A DNA stretch of 33,065 nucleotides, from contig OMIY01000328.1 of NCBI GenBank assembly GCA_900299215.1, positions 1 to 33,065 of the forward strand, given 5' to 3'. Below the pieces are notes generated by a model. That model saw only the letters and a list, made by a program, of their open reading frames with translations. It ran no database searches and had not been told where the DNA came from. Shown piece by piece: positions 1-8,535 of the stretch (positions are counted from its first letter, which is position 1; every line of letters begins with the position of its first letter). The stretch is from a bacterium (lineage in GTDB: Bacteria > Bdellovibrionota_B > Oligoflexia > Oligoflexales > CAIYRB01). Position numbers and translations under genes: made by a program.

Positions 1-87
1 CCATTAGTAGACACATGGCCTCTTACTTGGGGCTTCTTGCGCGCTACTTCTGCAATTCGAAAAGTGAGGCTTCAGAATCTACTTTAG
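1..87 (+). CDS. Possible 3' end of an upstream gene (partial)
   Basis: An open frame runs from the first base to a TAG at 85-87 and would encode 28 residues ending VRLQNLL. It could be the C-terminus of a gene entering from the left, but 28 codons without a stop can occur by chance and I recognise no family. Bases 88-223, up to pyrF, hold no convincing gene or terminator. Confidence 0.2.
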   Translation, partial: PLVDTWPLTWGFLRATSAIRKVRLQNLL

Positions 88-223
88 ACTTCCTTGCTGG
101 AGCTTGCCTCGGGATGCCTCAAAACATGGGGACACCCCTAACATTTTTGCGATCAAGGGGTAGTCGCCGCATCGATCATTATGCTAGTGATCGATGGAAC
201 CATTTACTGAATGTTGAGCGGAC

Positions 224-1099
224 ATGAGTATCGGCCACCAAGGATATATAGAAAAGTTGATGTCGCAGATCGAGTCCATGGGCAACGCCCTCTGCGTCGG
301 CTGTGATCCCGATCTGACTGAGTCACCTGCGTTCGCGCAAGGGTGGTTCGAGCGTTATGGGCCTGTCTCGTTTCTTGAAAATTTTAGTTATGCAATGATT
401 GAGACAGCTGCCGGGAAAGTTCCCGCAATCAAATTTCAGAGTGCTTTTTATGAGGCCTGGGGTCCTGAGGGTTTTCGTGTCCTTCAATCAGCGATCCGAT
501 TGGCGAAGGCAAATAGGCTAGTCACAATTCTAGACGCCAAAAGAGGCGACATATCTTCAACAATGCGTGCTTATGGCGAGATGGCATTCGGTCAAATGAA
601 CGCCGATGCTCTTACAGTTACGCCCTATATGGGTACCGATACTGTGGACCCGTTAGAGTCGTGGTTAGTACGTGGTTATGGAGTGTATTTGGTCTGGGTC
701 AGTTCGAACCCTGCAGGCGCAACACTCCAGGATTGTCGCGTGAATAATAACGGTGAGTTGCTCTCTTCACACATTTATAGAGAATTTGCCCAGTTTTTTG
801 ATAAGAGGAAAATTAGCGACTCCCTAGGGCTTGTTCTGGGAGCCACTCGCGTCGAAAGTATTGAACCGAATGTGAGAGCTCAAATCAAAAACAATGCTCT
901 ATTAATGCCAGGTGTCGGAGCCCAAGGCGGGATCGTCACCGACGAGATCAGGAATCTGATCAGGTCCAAGCGTACCTTAATACCACAATCGCGTCAGCTG
1001 AGTAGAGGCTCCGACAATCTCCGAGATTGGAATGGTATGCGAGACCATTTGGAGCGAAATATCTCAATAGCTGCCAGCGACCTTAAGGTGCCAAATTAG
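224..1099 (+). CDS. pyrF: Orotidine 5'-phosphate decarboxylase, type 2
   Basis: Decarboxylates OMP to UMP, the last step of de novo pyrimidine synthesis, in the cytoplasm. The catalytic Asp-x-Lys-x-x-Asp signature is DAKRGD at residues 104-109, followed by ISST. CVGCDPD is near residue 24, the substrate-side loop PYMGTD near 134, and the phosphate-binding PGVGAQGG at 229-236. The 291-residue length fits the longer type-2 PyrF group (around 270-290), not the roughly 230-residue E. coli type. The ATG at 224 has only a weak upstream GAGCGG; an ATG at 260 is an alternative. The gene stands alone, and its stop overlaps the convergent TPR gene by 4 bp. Family is certain from the motifs; only the exact start is open. 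Confidence 0.95.
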   Translation: MSIGHQGYIEKLMSQIESMGNALCVGCDPDLTESPAFAQGWFERYGPVSFLENFSYAMIETAAGKVPAIKFQSAFYEAWGPEGFRVLQSAIRLAKANRLVTILDAKRGDISSTMRAYGEMAFGQMNADALTVTPYMGTDTVDPLESWLVRGYGVYLVWVSSNPAGATLQDCRVNNNGELLSSHIYREFAQFFDKRKISDSLGLVLGATRVESIEPNVRAQIKNNALLMPGVGAQGGIVTDEIRNLIRSKRTLIPQSRQLSRGSDNLRDWNGMRDHLERNISIAASDLKVPN

Positions 1100-2070
1100 A
1101 CAGCAGGTGTAATCCCACTCAAGAGTTTCGAAGCAATATCTATCCAACCAACGTCGTGAAGACGTCGCAGAACTCTTGGAAGCGTGCGCAATAAGTCGGA
1201 TTGCACCGACATTTGCCCCCAATTTACTTGGTTTAGCAAAGTTACTGCATCAGCCTTTCTCCCAGTACGGCAGGCAAGTCCAAGTAAGGTAAAAACTACT
1301 GTTGGGTTTGATCCATACGCCGCCAAAAGTTTATTTGTGCCGTCTGCGGCTTCTTCAGCTAGAGATACCCCGGCGTTTGATTCAAGTGCAATCATTGCCA
1401 TATATAGGCTAACTTCAAGATTATTGGGCGAAATTTGCTTACATTTACGCAATGCCGCAAAGGCCTTCTCAGGATCACCGCCAACATGATGGGCCTTGGC
1501 AAGCTGAAACCATCCCAGAGGCTCGTTTGCCGCCAACTGAGTCGCAACGTCCAAAACCTCAACAGCCTCTGTCTGTCTGCCCAGCTCTAATAAGGCCTGC
1601 CCCTGAAGGGTGTAAATTGGTGCATATGGTTGATCAACTTTCTCGCACTCCCCAACACATTGCTCTAGCCTACCGATATTAAGTGCCGTCCACGCAGCGA
1701 AAAAGCGGAAAACGACTAATCTAGTCGACTCGGCGCCCGCTTTCATCGCATCAAAAAACAAATCGCCTTGATCTCGAAGTATCGCTTGCTCTGCGATCAA
1801 GCCAATCAGCTCCATGATTTGAGTTCCGCAAGTCTCGGCCAATGCCTCCGCCGTCAAAAAATCTTCAAGTGGGTGCTGTGATCTCTGTAAGAACAATCGA
1901 AAAGCATCCAACCAACGCCTGACTCCAACCGTGTCGATCGTGTCAAGGGCATCGCATAGCCGAAAAAGCAGAAAATCAGACGCGCAAGAGAGATCAGGTG
2001 AACTCTGTGACCATTGCTCGAACCATTTGCGAAGTTGAGGGTAGTCTGCCAACTGGGGGATAATTTGCAC
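1096..2070 (-). CDS. TPR-repeat protein of unknown function
   Basis: This 324-residue protein is mostly helical. Its middle has TPR-like pairs, for example PIYTLQGQALLELGRQTEAV (about 151-170), the following NEPLGWFQLAKAHHVGGDPEKA segment (about 187-208), and a later pair near FTLLGLACRTGRKADAV. TPRs are protein-interaction scaffolds. No catalytic motif, signal peptide or membrane segment is seen, so it is probably cytoplasmic. The start is GTG, supported by GGAGA about five bases upstream (2076-2080 region). It converges on pyrF with overlapping stops and diverges from the comEC-like gene about 130 bp away. No specific role can be given. Confidence 0.8.
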   Translation of the reverse strand: MQIIPQLADYPQLRKWFEQWSQSSPDLSCASDFLLFRLCDALDTIDTVGVRRWLDAFRLFLQRSQHPLEDFLTAEALAETCGTQIMELIGLIAEQAILRDQGDLFFDAMKAGAESTRLVVFRFFAAWTALNIGRLEQCVGECEKVDQPYAPIYTLQGQALLELGRQTEAVEVLDVATQLAANEPLGWFQLAKAHHVGGDPEKAFAALRKCKQISPNNLEVSLYMAMIALESNAGVSLAEEAADGTNKLLAAYGSNPTVVFTLLGLACRTGRKADAVTLLNQVNWGQMSVQSDLLRTLPRVLRRLHDVGWIDIASKLLSGITPAV

Positions 2071-2200
2071 AGGGTCTCCGTTGCCAAGTGGCGAGCTAAA
2101 GTTATCTCAATTAGTCTATCATGACGATCCATAGCTCCGGTTGCGCCGTGTCCGCGTTGGTATCTTGTCTTCGACCCGATTTGAGCGTATTCCGTCTCAT

Positions 2201-3589
2201 ATGATGGCATTTTGGCTCATGTGCATTGCAATCGGGGCTCAATTGGCTCGATCTCGCTTCTTGGAAGCCTATTTGGGACTTTACCGAGGAGGATTTGTGA
2301 TGTCACTCCTTGCCTTGGTCTTAGGCAAGAGTCTCATACCGTCAATGCGAGGAAACAAAATCATACCTAGGTATGCCCTACTCGTTTGCCTCAGTTTCAT
2401 TTGGACAAGTTATACAAATGCACCGCCGTTAGAGCCAGCTGACATAGAACAATCCTCAAATATCACCGTCAAATCTGCGATCTCTGCCGGCAGAGGCACT
2501 GTGATCTTAAAAACACCAAAGGCGTACTATCAATCATACGGATCTCGTGAGTGGGGCGCTTCTGGTGAGATAATTTGGAAAAATCAGCCCTCGCTTTTTA
2601 GTCGCCAGCGTTCCTATTTTATTAGTAGTGCCGCAAGGCAACAGAAAGCATCACCGATCTCCTATGCTCGTTTTTTTAAATCTTGGTTCACAAACCAGTC
2701 AAAAAATCTTGGTGGGAGACAAATGCGTTGGTTAAACGCAATTATTTTAGGTGACCTAGATCAACTGCCATATGACATCCGCAATGCCGTCCAAAGGAGC
2801 GGGCTTCATCATCTTCTTGTAGTGAGTGGTTTACATTTGACGATGATAAGTTTTCTCTTTAGCGCCTCGATTGGATTAATCCCAACCCTTGGCTACGCTC
2901 TCAGGCTAATCCCAGCCTCGATCTGGTTGGAAGTTCAGTCATTGCTCCGAATGGGCAGCGCATCTGCTGTACTAGCCTATTTTATAATTGTTGAATGCCC
3001 GCCAAATGCTGAAAGAGCACTAATCTCGACTGTTACATTTTGCATTTCTAAGATCTTTTTAGGATCGCTACCTTTGCTTAAACAGCTTCAAATTATGCTT
3101 GTGATACAGTCACTCGCCTTTCCGATCGGATTCGTGGGCGAAGCAAACGTACTTGGATGGGGTGCTTATCTTTTACTGTCTCATGCAAGACTGAAATATG
3201 GATCCCAAAATACTCAGTTCTGGCTTCCTCTTATAGCCACCCAGTTACACCTTTGCATACTGGGATCCGCGGTTTTTGGCGAATTAAACCTTTTACCAAT
3301 AATATTTATGCCTGCATTGATGCCAGTTTTAACGTTGCTCATGTCATTCACAACACTCTCACTTGCTCTACCCGAATGGCTCGAACCCAGGGTTGCTTTA
3401 AGCCACCTACATATGTCTATGCAATGGTTACTTTTCATGCTGCAAGCTTCAGTGGAGCATCTGCCTTGGCTTAGCAATAGCTCTGAAAATTTGCCTAAAT
3501 GGTTTCAGCCCTTGGCTTTGACGGCAGCAGCAATTTTACTTTTAAACGCCGTTAAGAACATAAAAATAAGGCAACATCTTAGTCTGTAG
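2201..3589 (+). CDS. ComEC/Rec2-family membrane protein, channel domain only
   Basis: Related to ComEC/Rec2, the inner-membrane channel that takes up single-stranded DNA in natural transformation. The family hallmark HHLLVVSGLHL lies about 200 residues in, in a multi-spanning Competence-domain (PF03772-type) segment, followed by the usual NAERALIS region. N-terminal hydrophobic segments and a short soluble stretch (about residues 75-165) precede it. Full-length ComEC is about 700-800 residues with a C-terminal metallo-beta-lactamase-like domain. This one is about 462 and ends after the transmembrane part, with no HxHxDH motif. The ATG at 2201 is preferred; a TTG at 2141 would add 20 residues, and neither has a good ribosome binding site. 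Whether it still moves DNA cannot be told. It ends 2 bp from the convergent neighbour, with no terminator seen. Confidence 0.85.
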   Translation: MMAFWLMCIAIGAQLARSRFLEAYLGLYRGGFVMSLLALVLGKSLIPSMRGNKIIPRYALLVCLSFIWTSYTNAPPLEPADIEQSSNITVKSAISAGRGTVILKTPKAYYQSYGSREWGASGEIIWKNQPSLFSRQRSYFISSAARQQKASPISYARFFKSWFTNQSKNLGGRQMRWLNAIILGDLDQLPYDIRNAVQRSGLHHLLVVSGLHLTMISFLFSASIGLIPTLGYALRLIPASIWLEVQSLLRMGSASAVLAYFIIVECPPNAERALISTVTFCISKIFLGSLPLLKQLQIMLVIQSLAFPIGFVGEANVLGWGAYLLLSHARLKYGSQNTQFWLPLIATQLHLCILGSAVFGELNLLPIIFMPALMPVLTLLMSFTTLSLALPEWLEPRVALSHLHMSMQWLLFMLQASVEHLPWLSNSSENLPKWFQPLALTAAAILLLNAVKNIKIRQHLSL

Positions 3590-3591
3590 TG

Positions 3592-4701
3592 TTAAGCCGC
3601 ATTCTCTGCCTGTTCGTTTACGCTGGGCAAAGAGCCAGTATCTTTGTCAGTTTCCCTTTGTTTCTGACCCAGATAGGCACTAGCTCCGGCAACTACCAAG
3701 CAGAACAGTGAAACCAGCAGAAATGCTTTATGCCATGCAATTCCAGCAACGAGAAAGATCACCGAGGCCACCGAGCAAACAATTGCGTTAATGCTTATCT
3801 TGTCGCTCTGCTTAATTGGAAGTTCTCCTAAAAGAACGCCGGTATTATAGCCCTCGAGTAAAACATTTTTTTCTTTTGGTTTATAGAAATGCCTTAGGAC
3901 AGTCTGCGGTCTGTACACATACGTAGCATGCCAAAAGGGTAAATGAAGTAGTTGAACTCCCGCAATTTCAACCTCACTTCTGACATCAGTAAGGTAGTCG
4001 CAGTTCATTTTCGCTAACTCTAGATGATACTGTTCCACATGATTTTTGGCGCGGCGCATCGCCTCTTCCTCGCCGACTTGAACGCCAACTACAGCGAGGC
4101 CGTTGCTAAATGTGAAGTTAAACACTTCTCTTGATTCGTAGGCGGTTTTTTCACTACGAGCTTCCTGGAGTTGACCGCGGGAGAAGGTCGAGTCCAGTGG
4201 GAAGCCATCCCAACTGACCTCTACTTTCTCTTTGGGTTCGTGCAGTCGGGTCAAGCCCCAAGATTCACAAATATTATGGCGCCCAGATACGGCCCATCGA
4301 TAGCTCCTTTTGAATTGCCCCCTCTCGATTAGATAGTCGCTACCATGGGATCCATCAACTCGGCGTTTATGCTGCCTTTGGACAAGCCCTTTCCATTGCG
4401 TATGAACCTCTACAGACACCACCCAGTAAGGGACGCTCAAACCGTTGATATTAGTGACAAAATACTCGGCATCAACAAGATCCTGGCGATGATTGAGTCG
4501 TTTAAGCCATTCAACGACTAAGCCCTTTACCTGCACTGGATTCGCGGTGTTAGCGACGATGAAGTGATCGTTATATATTTCCTTGTGCCCGCTTTCTCGA
4601 TCGAGACTGAAAGTCGCTGAGCACAAAGGGCATATAAGGAGGTGATCAGTGACATCGTAAAACGAGGGGGAATTACAACCGGGGCACGCTAACTCGTACA
4701 T
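3592..4701 (-). CDS. Zinc-ribbon membrane protein of unknown function
   Basis: This 369-residue protein begins with a two-knuckle zinc ribbon: CPGC at residues 6-9 and CPLC at 24-27. A soluble region of about 260 residues rich in aromatic and charged residues follows, then a hydrophobic hairpin of two likely transmembrane segments (about 301-345) and a short polar tail. This resembles the many bacterial zinc-ribbon proteins of unknown role, and I recognise no named family. The start is secure: a perfect AGGAGGTG lies seven bases before the ATG (rightward of 4701). It diverges from dnaK over about 134 bp and may share its regulatory region, but a link to the chaperone is only positional. Confidence 0.8.
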   Translation of the reverse strand: MYELACPGCNSPSFYDVTDHLLICPLCSATFSLDRESGHKEIYNDHFIVANTANPVQVKGLVVEWLKRLNHRQDLVDAEYFVTNINGLSVPYWVVSVEVHTQWKGLVQRQHKRRVDGSHGSDYLIERGQFKRSYRWAVSGRHNICESWGLTRLHEPKEKVEVSWDGFPLDSTFSRGQLQEARSEKTAYESREVFNFTFSNGLAVVGVQVGEEEAMRRAKNHVEQYHLELAKMNCDYLTDVRSEVEIAGVQLLHLPFWHATYVYRPQTVLRHFYKPKEKNVLLEGYNTGVLLGELPIKQSDKISINAIVCSVASVIFLVAGIAWHKAFLLVSLFCLVVAGASAYLGQKQRETDKDTGSLPSVNEQAENAA

Positions 4702-4740
4702 CTATTGGCACCTCCTAGTTTTATGGTATCACGGTAACCC

Positions 4741-4768
4741 TTGACAGTGGGCGCGCTAGCCTTACTTT
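4741..4768 (+). promoter_or_regulatory. Candidate dnaK promoter
   Basis: A perfect TTGACA at 4741-4746 is followed, after 16 bp, by TACTTT (4763-4768), a weak -10. No clear CIRCE element or sigma-32 -10 (CCCCAT) is seen between the divergent starts. The -35 match is strong, the -10 poor. Confidence 0.35.
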
Positions 4769-4835
4769 ATGGCAAGGCGCCTAGAGTGCCCCTAAATCAG
4801 AAAATGTCACAATATTTGGATTGATAGGAGAGATC

Positions 4836-6740
4836 ATGGGCAAGATCATTGGCATCGACCTGGGAACCACCAACTCGGTGGTAGCAATTATGGAAGGTAA
4901 CCAGCCCAAGGTTATCGCTAATGCGGAAGGCCACAGAACCACTCCCAGCGTCATTGGATTTACGAAGGATGGTGAAATTTTGGTTGGCGCAGCTGCGCGT
5001 CGTCAAGCGGTAACCAACCCAACTCGCACGATTTTTTCGGCAAAGCGCTTCATCGGATGCAACTTTGATGAGCGCTCTGACGAAGCTGCAAAAATGCCGT
5101 TTAAAGTTGTTAAAGGTAAAAACGGGATGGCTGTCATCGAAATCGATGGCAAGCAGTACACTCCGCAAGAGATCAGCGCCAAGGTGCTCGGAAAGCTAAA
5201 GCAAGCTGCCGAAGATTACCTCGGTGAAAAGGTCACTGAGGCTGTTATTACCGTTCCAGCCTACTTCAACGACAGCCAACGTCAAGCCACCAAAGACGCC
5301 GGTAAAATCGCTGGCCTAGATGTTAAGCGGATCGTTGCTGAGCCGACAGCAGCTGCACTAGCATACGGTCTGGACAAGAAGAAAAGTGAGAAGATCGCGG
5401 TATACGACTTTGGTGGCGGTACTTTTGATATTTCAATTCTTGAAGTAGGCGACAATGTCGTTGAGGTACTCGCTACCAATGGTGACACTCACCTTGGTGG
5501 TGACAACATTGATGAGCTTTTGATCGACTGGTTGGTCAAGAAGTTCAAAGGTGACACTGGGATGGATGTATCGAAGGACCCAATGGCTATGCAGCGCCTG
5601 AAAGAGGCTGCTGAAAAGGCCAAGATTGAGTTGTCCTCGGCTCAGAGCACAGAGGTGAACTTGCCGTTCTTGACGGCAGATCAGACTGGTCCGAAGCATC
5701 TGAATGTAAACCTAAATCGTTCAGAATTCGAAAAGATGATCCACGACATTATCGAGAAGACAATTGTCCCATGCCAGCGAGTCATGCAGGATTCTGGGCT
5801 TAATATCAATGAAATCAACGAGGTACTCCTTGTTGGTGGTTCCACCCGCATTCCGCTTGTGCAAAAAAGAGTGAAAGAGTTCTTTGGTAAAGAACCCAAC
5901 AAATCGGTAAACCCCGATGAGGTCGTTGCCGTAGGTGCAGCAGTTCAGGCGGGCATCCTTGGTGGTGAAGTCAAAGACGTACTTCTGCTTGACGTAACTC
6001 CACTTTCACTCGGTATTGAGACCTTAGGTGGCGTCATGACCAAGTTGATTGAGCGCAACACGACGATTCCGACGCGCAAAAGTCAGGTGTTCTCGACGGC
6101 TGCTGACAACCAAAGCTCGGTGCAAATTAATGTGCTGCAGGGTGAACGTGAAATGGCTAAGGGTAACCGTGGTCTAGCGGTATTTAGTCTGGACAATATT
6201 CCCCCAGCTCCACGCGGTGTGCCACAAATCGAAGTTACCTTTGATATTGACGCTAACGGTATCGTTTCAGTTTTCGCGAAAGACCTGGGCACTGGTCGCG
6301 AGCAGAAAGTCACTATTCAAGCTTCAACACGTCTCAGCGAAGATGAGATCAAGAATATGGTGCGTGACGCCGAAACTCATGCAGATGAGGACCGGAAGCG
6401 CCGCGAAACCGTTGAAGCTCGCAATGGCCTCGACTCGTTGATCTTCCAATGCGAAAAAATGCTCAATGAGAATGGCGATAAAGTGCCAGCGGCCGTGAAG
6501 TCCGACATTGAGTCCGCGGTAGCCTTGGCGAAAACCAAACTAGACAGCGAAGATAAAGAGGCTCTAACCAGTGCCCGCGAGGAACTTGAAAAACGTTTCC
6601 ACAAGCTCGCTGAGGAGATGTACAAGACTACTGGAGCTGGAGCCGCTCCAGGCGCCGAAGGTGCTAATGGGTCATCTGGTAGTAAAGCCAGTAAAGATGA
6701 CGTAGTTGACGCAGAATACGAAGAAGGCTCACCAAGCTAA
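4836..6740 (+). CDS. dnaK: Molecular chaperone DnaK (Hsp70)
   Basis: ATP-driven Hsp70 chaperone that binds unfolded polypeptides in the cytoplasm, working with DnaJ and GrpE. The sequence is 634 residues, normal for DnaK. In order: phosphate-1 loop GIDLGTTNS at the N-terminus, [10 protein letters not shown], phosphate-2 [12 protein letters not shown], adenosine loop [10 protein letters not shown], the interdomain linker [13 protein letters not shown], then the substrate-binding and helical lid domains. The tail ends [11 protein letters not shown], the usual acidic end, with three extra residues. The ATG at 4836 follows AGGAGAGATC. A TTG 15 bases upstream in the same frame is not needed. dnaJ and grpE are not adjacent: a grpE lies at the far right end of the window. 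A rho-independent terminator follows at 6780-6818. Confidence 0.98.
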   Translation: MGKIIGIDLGTTNSVVAIMEGNQPKVIANAEGHRTTPSVIGFTKDGEILVGAAARRQAVTNPTRTIFSAKRFIGCNFDERSDEAAKMPFKVVKGKNGMAVIEIDGKQYTPQEISAKVLGKLKQAAEDYLGEKVTEAVITVPAYFNDSQRQATKDAGKIAGLDVKRIVAEPTAAALAYGLDKKKSEKIAVYDFGGGTFDISILEVGDNVVEVLATNGDTHLGGDNIDELLIDWLVKKFKGDTGMDVSKDPMAMQRLKEAAEKAKIELSSAQSTEVNLPFLTADQTGPKHLNVNLNRSEFEKMIHDIIEKTIVPCQRVMQDSGLNINEINEVLLVGGSTRIPLVQKRVKEFFGKEPNKSVNPDEVVAVGAAVQAGILGGEVKDVLLLDVTPLSLGIETLGGVMTKLIERNTTIPTRKSQVFSTAADNQSSVQINVLQGEREMAKGNRGLAVFSLDNIPPAPRGVPQIEVTFDIDANGIVSVFAKDLGTGREQKVTIQASTRLSEDEIKNMVRDAETHADEDRKRRETVEARNGLDSLIFQCEKMLNENGDKVPAAVKSDIESAVALAKTKLDSEDKEALTSAREELEKRFHKLAEEMYKTTGAGAAPGAEGANGSSGSKASKDDVVDAEYEEGSPS

Positions 6741-6751
6741 ATTCTTTGATT

Positions 6752-6771
6752 TTGGAGCCTTACGGCTCCAA
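6752..6771. other. Perfect 8-bp inverted repeat between dnaK and rmuC
   Basis: TTGGAGCC (6752-6759) and GGCTCCAA (6764-6771) form a stem with a four-base loop just after dnaK and over the rmuC stop codon. Neither side has a T-run, so it is not a classical terminator. It may protect the 3' ends of both transcripts or cause pausing. Confidence 0.4.
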
Positions 6772-8001
6772 GTCGGAAGCCTCGCTGATTGGCAATCCCA
6801 ACAGCGAGGTTATTTTTTGGTCTGGCACATCTTGAACTTGCCGAAGCTTGCGAGTAATCACTCGACTCCGACTATGAACAGTCTCGATAACATTTCCTGC
6901 CTCTTGCAGCTTTTTTTCGACTTTTTTTAAGACATCGTCGAACTTGATAAACTCTGCCTTAACAGCAGCTAGCAGCTCCCACACCTCACTTGACCGTTTT
7001 TGAATTGCCAAACTCCTAAAGCCCATTTGCAGACTATTGAGTAAAGCAGCTAGCGTGGTAGGACCTGCTATGATCACCCTATACTCTCTTTGAATCAAAT
7101 CGACTAAACCCGTCCGGCGAGCGACTTCGGCAAAGAGACCCTCTGTTGGCAAATATAAGACCCCGAAATCAGTTGTAGCAGGCGGATCTATGTATTTATC
7201 GGCAATATCCTTAGCTGAAGTTTTTATAAAAGTCTCAAGTTGCTTGAATGCCACTTCGGCTGCCGTAACATCAGCATGCTCTTGGGCTTCCACTAGGCGA
7301 TGGTAGCTTTCTAAGGGGAACTTGGCATCGATTGGTAACCAAACACACCCGTTGCCGGCATCTCGGCCTGGCATTTTTATTGCGAATTCCACTCTTCCGT
7401 TGCTGTTGGCCTTGGTTTGGACATTTGCACTGTACTGCTCAGAAGTCAGTATCTGGTCAAGAAGGCTGCCAAGCATAACCTCTCCCCAGATTCCTCGAGC
7501 CTTAACGTTTACGATGACCTTCTTAAGATCGCCAACACCAGTTGCTAGCGATTGCATCTCACCAAGTCCCTTGTGCACTTGTTCTAGGCGCTCGCTTACA
7601 AGCTTGAAGGATGCACCCAAGCGACGCTCCAAAGTACCCTCAAGTTTTTCTGCGACTGTGACTCTCATGTCTTCAAGTCGCTGGTTGCTCTCGGAGCGCA
7701 ATTGCCCAAGCTGTCGATCTAAAGAAGCCCTTAGCTCGGCAAAATTACTTGCGAGTTCCTGTCGGTTCTTCTGCGCATAGATATGAAGTTGTTGATGCAG
7801 AGTCTCTACCTTGGAGCTTAGCTCAAGACGCAGCTCCCTAGCACCTTCTGAGGCCTCTCGACGCGATTGTCCCAGTTCTTGAGTTAGGCTCAATCCTGGA
7901 CGATTTATGGCTCTGGCCACTAGAAGTAATAGCGAACCAATGCTTGCCAAACAGGTCAATGCTATTAAAACCACAATGAGCACCGGCAAATTGCCCAGCA
8001 T
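6760..8001 (-). CDS. rmuC: RmuC-family DNA recombination protein
   Basis: RmuC proteins limit DNA inversion at short inverted repeats and are thought to be nuclease-related; the biochemistry is poorly known. This 413-residue protein has one N-terminal transmembrane segment (about 6-30), a long coiled coil (about 40-150), and the conserved RmuC domain. That domain is recognised by the LATGVGDLKKV segment with NVKARGIWGEVMLGSLLDQIL after it, WLPIDAKFPLE, and FGVLYLPTEGLFAEV. The ATG at 8001 has GAGGT seven bases upstream. The membrane-anchor plus coiled-coil layout is normal for the family. It lies 35 bp after the small UDG-like gene on the same strand, so the two may be co-transcribed as DNA-maintenance genes. 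Its last codons contain the dnaK terminator. Confidence 0.93.
   Translation of the reverse strand: MLGNLPVLIVVLIALTCLASIGSLLLLVARAINRPGLSLTQELGQSRREASEGARELRLELSSKVETLHQQLHIYAQKNRQELASNFAELRASLDRQLGQLRSESNQRLEDMRVTVAEKLEGTLERRLGASFKLVSERLEQVHKGLGEMQSLATGVGDLKKVIVNVKARGIWGEVMLGSLLDQILTSEQYSANVQTKANSNGRVEFAIKMPGRDAGNGCVWLPIDAKFPLESYHRLVEAQEHADVTAAEVAFKQLETFIKTSAKDIADKYIDPPATTDFGVLYLPTEGLFAEVARRTGLVDLIQREYRVIIAGPTTLAALLNSLQMGFRSLAIQKRSSEVWELLAAVKAEFIKFDDVLKKVEKKLQEAGNVIETVHSRSRVITRKLRQVQDVPDQKITSLLGLPISEASDLEP
6780..6818 (+). terminator. Intrinsic terminator for dnaK, inside rmuC
   Basis: CCTCGCTG (6780-6787) and CAGCGAGG (6802-6809) form a perfect 8-bp stem with a 14-base loop, followed by TTATTTTTT (6810-6818). 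It is about 40 bases after the dnaK stop and lies within the antisense 3' coding part of rmuC. Confidence 0.8.
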
Positions 8002-8036
8002 CTTTTAACCTCAGCAAAAAATTTTACATTTGAAGA

Positions 8037-8456
8037 CTACAACTTGAGATAAGCCATAGCCACTTGCAATTCGGCCCAAGCCTGACGCTTTAACAGTGGG
8101 TCTGTTAATAACTCTCGGGGATGGTAGGTTATGAGCATGCTGGTTTGAGAGGTCTCATGTATAAACACCTTGCCCGATTCACTTCTATTTAATTTCAGAC
8201 TGTTAGCCGCTTCCTGGCCAAGGATGATCACAAGCTCAGCAGTTTGAAAATCAGAGAAGCTGCTAGTATGGACCACTTTGGTTACGTCCGCGCTCAGACG
8301 CATAGCCTGCGACATCTTCCCAAGAAGTTGTCCTTCGTCTTCATTTAGCGGACTGTCCGTCAACCAGACCAGAAGTGGCTTAGCACTCCTTATTGTCGGG
8401 TGCCTTAGACCTCTTTCAATTTGCCAAATTATTTGGGCGTACATTGACTCGTTCAT
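8037..8456 (-). CDS. Small uracil-DNA-glycosylase-fold protein (possibly HolD-like)
   Basis: The C-terminal third carries TYHPRELLTDPLLKRQAWAEL, which matches the late motif of family-4/5 uracil-DNA glycosylases (xxHPxxLLRxPxxKRxxWxDL). The middle ELVIILGQEAANSL matches the family's LGxxAAxxL strand-helix. At only 139 residues it lacks the iron-sulfur cysteines and the catalytic GExPGxxED motif; the equivalent stretch reads WLTDSPLNEDEG. Glycosylase activity is therefore doubtful. Proteins of this size and layout in proteobacteria include the DNA polymerase III psi subunit (HolD), which is related to this fold, so a replication clamp-loader role is a reasonable alternative. It lies upstream of rmuC on the same strand. 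Start ATG 8456 has only a weak purine stretch; an in-frame ATG four codons on is possible. Confidence 0.7.
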   Translation of the reverse strand: MNESMYAQIIWQIERGLRHPTIRSAKPLLVWLTDSPLNEDEGQLLGKMSQAMRLSADVTKVVHTSSFSDFQTAELVIILGQEAANSLKLNRSESGKVFIHETSQTSMLITYHPRELLTDPLLKRQAWAELQVAMAYLKL

Positions 8457-8535
8457 GACCCATGATTTACTCGACCTCTAATCGATAGGCTAGACCTTCT
8501 TGGAAACTCGAGGTTGTCATCGCAAATTCTTTGCC

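Noticed and set aside
15-227. 70-codon open frame before pyrF, overlapping its start as ATGA
   Set aside because: No ribosome binding site, no recognisable domain and odd composition; more likely chance than a coupled gene.
1854-2210. 118-codon minus-strand frame across the TPR-comEC divergent region
   Set aside because: Overlaps the well-supported TPR gene in another frame and has no domain or ribosome binding site.
4780-4800. CIRCE/HrcA element before dnaK
   Set aside because: Only GAGTGC is shared; the TTAGCACTC half and the 9-bp spacing are absent.
7322-7780. 152-codon plus-strand frame inside rmuC
   Set aside because: Antisense to a conserved RmuC domain; serine-rich shadow composition.
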